A stretch of DNA of 64,000 nt, from contig NC_050472.1 of assembly GCF_013373865.1 (NCBI RefSeq), forward strand, positions 16,132,360 to 16,196,359, given 5' to 3'. This stretch comes from Monomorium pharaonis (taxonomy: Eukaryota > Arthropoda > Insecta > Hymenoptera > Formicidae). Positions 49,701 to 55,700 of the stretch are shown here, in pieces; the stretch's first letter is position 1; every line of letters starts with the position of its first letter. A program made the translations under genes and the position numbers. Below the pieces are notes generated by a model, which did not search any database, was not told the origin of the DNA, and saw only the letters and a list, made by a program, of their open reading frames with translations.

Positions 49701-52700
49701 AAAAGTTGTCATTACTAACAATAAGTCAATTTTATGAGTTATTTTTGACTTACGAGGGAACTTTTAATGAAACTTGGCATAAATGTAAAGGGGATAAATA
49801 CATGAATTTAGAAATTTTTTGTTTGGCCTTATAAACGGTTTAGAGTTGAAACCACCCTTTAAAAGTTCAGGGTTTTTGCCTTTTCTTGATATATCTCATA
49901 AACTAAACAAAATATTAAAAGATGTTTAACACAAAAGTTTTACAGCATAAATACCTCTATTTAACTATGCTATTCATAAAAAAATTGTTTTATAAAAATT
50001 TTTTTATTTCAAAAAATAAATAACAGTTAAATAGAGGTATTTGTACTGTAAAACTTTTGTATATAATATTTTTTGATATCATTTGATTTACGAGATATGT
50101 CGAGAAAAACCAAAAATGTCTTTACCTTTAAAAGATGGTTTTAACTATTTAAACTGTTTATAAGCTCAAACAAAAAATTTCTAAATTCATGTATTTACTT
50201 TTCTACATTTATGCCAAGTTTCATTAAAATCAGAATTTTCGGGTTTGCGAGATTTCCTTGTTAGTGGTACTTGAAAATAAAAGTAAACGTGCCATGTATT
50301 TTGAATAATACATATATACGCGCGCGTGTGCGGATGTGTATGTGTGTGTGCGTGCGCGTGTATGCGTGCACACGTGTTCTTGTGTGCAAGTATGTGTTTG
50401 ATGTGTGTAAAAGCAGAAATAATTATACCTTTTGGTTGCTTGGTTGAGAAACCTGCTTAGATTAGAACACACACACATACACGTATATATATGTATTATT
50501 TGAAATACATTTACTTTTATTTTCAAGCGCCGCTAAGTCGAAAATGACTCATGGAATTGACTCAGCTGACAACTTTTAATCAGCATGTTTTCAGTTATCT
50601 TCTGCCAAAATTTGAGCCAATTTGTATCAAACCCATTTTTCTATAAGAAAAGTGTGGGGTCCTTTACAATTGTAAAATTTGCGTTTTACTATATTTACAA
50701 ATGGATACTTTTTGAGCAGAGGGTTTTAAAGAATTGTGTGTGATAATAAAACGCGAATATTTGTACACTATTCCAAGCTGCGTATGGAAAATCATTGTGT
50801 GATTGAGTCGAATACTTACTGAAATGAAGTAATAACATTTCTCGAGGAAACGACTGAGAAAATTGACTATAATACCTGATAATAAAATCCAAGTATCTAA
50901 TTTAACCAAAGTAATATGTATTTTCCAAAAATGTATAAAATTCTTAAATTGCACTAATTAGAAAGAGAATATATATTTCCTTAGAACACAATTGTTGTGT
51001 ACCTATTTAAAAAAATAAAATTCAACTTATATTTTTATATTTTTATTCAAGAATCTGTCCAATACATACATTTCGATGGAATATGAAATTTAAAGAATTT
51101 AAAAAGTTAAAGAGGTAACAGTACAAACAAACAATTTAATTTTAATTTAAAAAACCTTGGCGTTGTTAAACGCAAATAAGAAAAATATTAAAAATTTGAT
51201 AAACTTTATTATTATTACGCGCGAATTCTTCCTTCAATTCTATTTAGTGTTTTCCTCATTTGATCTAAATGTTACTATTTTATTATATTTTAAAGAGTTG
51301 AGAAGCTTCAAGTTTTTTACGTTAAAAAATTTTTTTTAATTTTTTATTTTATACTATTACCTTCTAATTTTTAGAAATGTTGTATTTTTAAAAATATATA
51401 AATATTATTTGAGTTAGAAACTAAGTATCTTTTAATGAAAATAAGAAGAAGTTATGTAACTTAAGTTTATGTAAATTATTTATTTGAATTTTTTTTATTA
51501 AAATACTCTTGTGTTTTACGCGTAGTCAAATACTTGGCGATAGTATGATCTCATTTTATTTTTGAATAATCTTAAAATACACATTATTTATATGTAGAAA
51601 GATTTGTTAGAATTAATGGCAGTATGATTTATTGATCCCTTCAGGGTTACAATCTAAATATATAATACAATATACAAAAATCTATATAATACAACTATTC
51701 TTTCGCTTACTAACAATACAACAGAGTCAAAAATACACGACGCTAATAAACGCAAATAACATCTCGCGAATAATAAAACAAGAAAAGGAAAAAAAGAAAA
51801 ATGCAACCTTTGTCTGGGTGCGTGTCAGTTAATTGTCACTTCAGAGCACACCTCCACAACTTTTGCTTACACACCCACCCACACACACACAATACACGCA
51901 CGCACACACATACACACACACACACCGTCTTCCTATTATTAGAGTTAAGGGGATGCTGGAGTCGTTTGTTTTACCGATTGAACGTTATTATTTTTAATTA
52001 GGCCTATTTTTTTACTGATTTCATAGAATTAAAAATCTTTCTCTAGAATTAAAGTATAGACAATAACAAATAGTGCCTCCCTATAATTTCATGTAAAAAA
52101 CAAAAAAAGTTAGTAAATTATACTTTTGTGCAGTCGTCTCGTATCTTTCATTTGCAACACATAAGTTTTAAAAACTTTGTAAGTACAAATAACTAGTACG
52201 CACTAATCTTATTATATGAAAGAATAATAAAATGCTTGCAGAAATAAGCTAGAAGCTTTAGTATAAGAAAAAAGCCTCAGAGAAAATTTCGTATATATGT
52301 GTGAGTGAGGAATCGATACGAGGCGGTCCGAGGATAGAAACAGAGCACTAGTTTAATTCACAGATTAATATTAATACGTGTATTTTAATTTTGGAAAAGA
52401 ATTATTTAATCTATAAAAGAAATATATACGAAATCTCATTAATAATGTGCACGAATGACTCTACATTATCGACCTCGATCAAGTTTGAGAGGCAGTCCAG
52501 CATCCCCTTAATATATTTCAGTTTGTTATTTAAACAATTTTTTGGATGCGATATTTTAAGTTAAGTGCCGCTGCATATTTCTACATCCGCATTTGGCACT
52601 AATGTTAGTCAAATATCAGTCCTACGAAAAAGACTGTAATAGCCACCTTCAGGTTTCTCTTTGGTCATACTAAAAAAGAATGTTAAAAATTTACTGAAAA

Positions 52701-55700
52701 AATTTTTGCTTAATTTTAGTAAATCAATTTGCATATAATTGTATAATATTTGCCGATAATTTTTTTTTATTAGGAATTGTATTTATTATATTTGAAGAAT
52801 ATAATTTCTTTATTAATTAAACATTTTTGCTACGAGTGCACTAAAAGTGGTCCTTTTTTCATCTGTCAATTTTCACACTCAAAGACTGCACTTTGACACA
52901 CAGGTAATAAAAAATATTGTGTGCATGTACGGATCGGCTATTTCCCACTCGTGCAGATTTTCATACTTAGGAGTAATAGCCGATTTACCGCACTTGTTAC
53001 ACAATATACTATTATTAACTATAAAACTTTTCTGCAATATAGTCAAAATATTTTTTCTTTTTTATAAATTAGTGATTTGCAACAATGTTATTTTAAGAAA
53101 CAATTTTTGCTATTAAGTACTCATTATTTAGAAAGTACTTTCTATAATACGTTCTAAATGTTTACTTATAAGACCTTCGAATTATTTATTAAAAATTATA
53201 GAAATTGTATCACCGAATCCTATCAAAAACCTTTCAAAGGTAAACAAGATACGCCAAGTACATGTACGCATTCAAAAATGAGTTCGAGATCAATAAAATT
53301 AGCCAAGTATATTTTTTAAAAAACTTAGAAATACCCTACAAAAATGTATTAAAGAATATTTGAAAAATGGAAATGTCATTAATGATAAGAGATAGTGAAG
53401 CAAAAACTTGGTGTGCTTGGCTTGCATTAATTGCATTTTTGTATGTACATTTATTAATATCTTTAACACAGAGTCAAAAAAATACGAATCGGACACGCCA
53501 AGTTTTTGATAGGATTTTACTTCTTTTTGTAAAAATCAGATTGTTCTTTGTATTTCATAATTTTTATGTAAATTAATTTATTATATATTATTTATATATT
53601 ATATATTTTTTATATATTATTTATATATTATTATATATATTATTTATTTCTTATTATATATACTTTTTAATTATGTATATTTTGTGTATATATACATGTA
53701 ATTGTAATTTTACTACTGTTAGTGTGCTAATAATTTTATACATATTTGCATTAATAAATATCTTTATTGCAAGTATAGTTTTACCATTTAGAGACTTTTA
53801 ATTTTATTAATTTTTTATTAATAACAATATTGATATTTACATGTATATCATATTATATATTACTTGTTTATCTTATTATTATTAGTATAAATATGATTTA
53901 ATTTTTATTAATTTTATATATTTTTTGCGTACCAATATTTATCACTTACATTACGAAATAATATTATTTTAGTTTTATAAAATTGTATGTAGGCACATTG
54001 TGAATTCCCTTGAAGGACAAACTGGCTTTGTGCGCGCGCGTGTGTGTGCGTGCGTGAATCTGTAGAAAAAAAACTCAAGTGAGTTTTTTTGCGCAAGAGA
54101 TCTCGAGATTTCAAAATTAAGTGTATCGATTTTAATCAAACTGGTCGCAATCAAAAGCTTGCACTAATATTATATAATAAAATTGCCATTAGATCTTTTA
54201 TTATAATTTTAGTTTCTGAGATATTTTAACTAAAAGTGAATTTGAGCTAAATTCTAGATAAAGCTTAGTAGCGCCCATAGAGATATAAGAATAGAGTGCG
54301 TGAGTTGTATACTAGTGTACGGTGCCACTGTACGGTGACTCTAACCTCGATAACTTTATTCCGCGATTACTCTCAATTCTCCCACCGAACGCTCGGTAGG
54401 GTAGTTATTTAATAATATCTCGCGAAATGCAGGGCCGGCCGTCCCGTCCTTACCGCATGGTCGAAGTGGTGGCCTTACAGTCTGTGCGACATCGTTTGTG
54501 CAACCGCTGAACCGCTCTCTTCGTAATCTCGTCGAACAGTGAGACGGCGTGAGCGAGCGGGGACACCGTGGACATCAATCAAGATCTGCGCATTGTCCTT
54601 GCGCATCGATCCGCGCATTGACTTGCGCACAGGGATCTTCGCGTCGATAGGGCGTTGCTTCTTCCTTTCCGTTTCTGCGGGCCGAGGGCGCCTCCGGTCG
54701 CAACGCCACGCAATTTGAAGGCCGCTGATCTTATGGGGCCGATGGCCTGCTGATCTCCATCTTCTGGTGCGGTTGGCTCGGGGTTGATCAGTCCCCGGCC
54801 TTCCGATGTCGGCCTCGACCGTCGTTGACCGCTCCGGTGGGGGTTCTCCACCCGGGTCCACGGAGTGCGAGGGCTAGCTCTAACTCCCCCGACGTCGACC
54901 TCCGGAACGCCCCTCTCTTTTCGGTCCGCTTCTGATTTCTGAAATAAGGCGACATGCGGTAGCGACCGCTTTACGACTCTCCTCTCTCTTGCTATAATAA
55001 CCTTGACTGTATACTTGCCTTGTGGTTATCCGATAGTCCGGGGTTCCGCCGCTCAGCCGCTCCTGTAACTCTTCTCTTAGTCCCTCGACGGCTGCTCCTC
55101 CATCACATGAGGTCTTTTTGGTGTACCACTTCTCCCGCGAATCGCGACTCTCGCTCGTCGGATTCCTAAATACTTTATAACGCTATTTAACACAAAAAGG
55201 AGAGACCGTCCTCCCCCTCAGGGTAGGGAGCGGCCCCAAATTCCCGATCGTGCCATTCTGGCTCTTGTGACGGACGAAAATTGTCACGTCACAGCAAAAA
55301 CTATATTTTAAACATAAAGATAGAGTCAAAATCGCCTATTTCAATTTACAGTAGATCTTGATACTGAATATAACTTTTTTATTAATATTTAATATTTTTA
55401 GCTCATATAAATTAATACAGTTACTAGATATCAATGTTCAGAAGCATCTTTAAAATCCCTTGTTGCTCGAAAAAACTAAATAATTGATGAACTAATTAAA
55501 TATTATTTTAAATTAATTATATTAAATAATTATATTAATTAGAAAATTTGTAACATTTTTTAAATAATTTTTTGCGCAGATAAAATTTTTAATTTAAGAA
55601 AAAAGTTAACAAGTAAAGTTTATATGTTTCAAAAATAAATAGTTAAAATTACAAATTAAATTAAAATTTTTAATTGTAATTAAATTAAGTTAAATGTTTT

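Larger units (their letters stand above)
36725..50728 (+). mobile_element. Mariner element remnant, hugely expanded by nested insertions
   Basis: The left end TTGTTCAAAAAGTAATTGG and the right end CTTTTTGAGCAGAGGG (complement CCCTCTGCTCAAAAAG) resemble mariner termini. A mariner transposase C-terminus lies at 49140-49601 on the same strand. Removing the gypsy element with one GTAC copy, the TTAA element with one TTAA, and the 49602-50665 element leaves about 1.1 kb, close to a mariner's normal length. The right end is the weakest part of the case. Confidence 0.6.
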
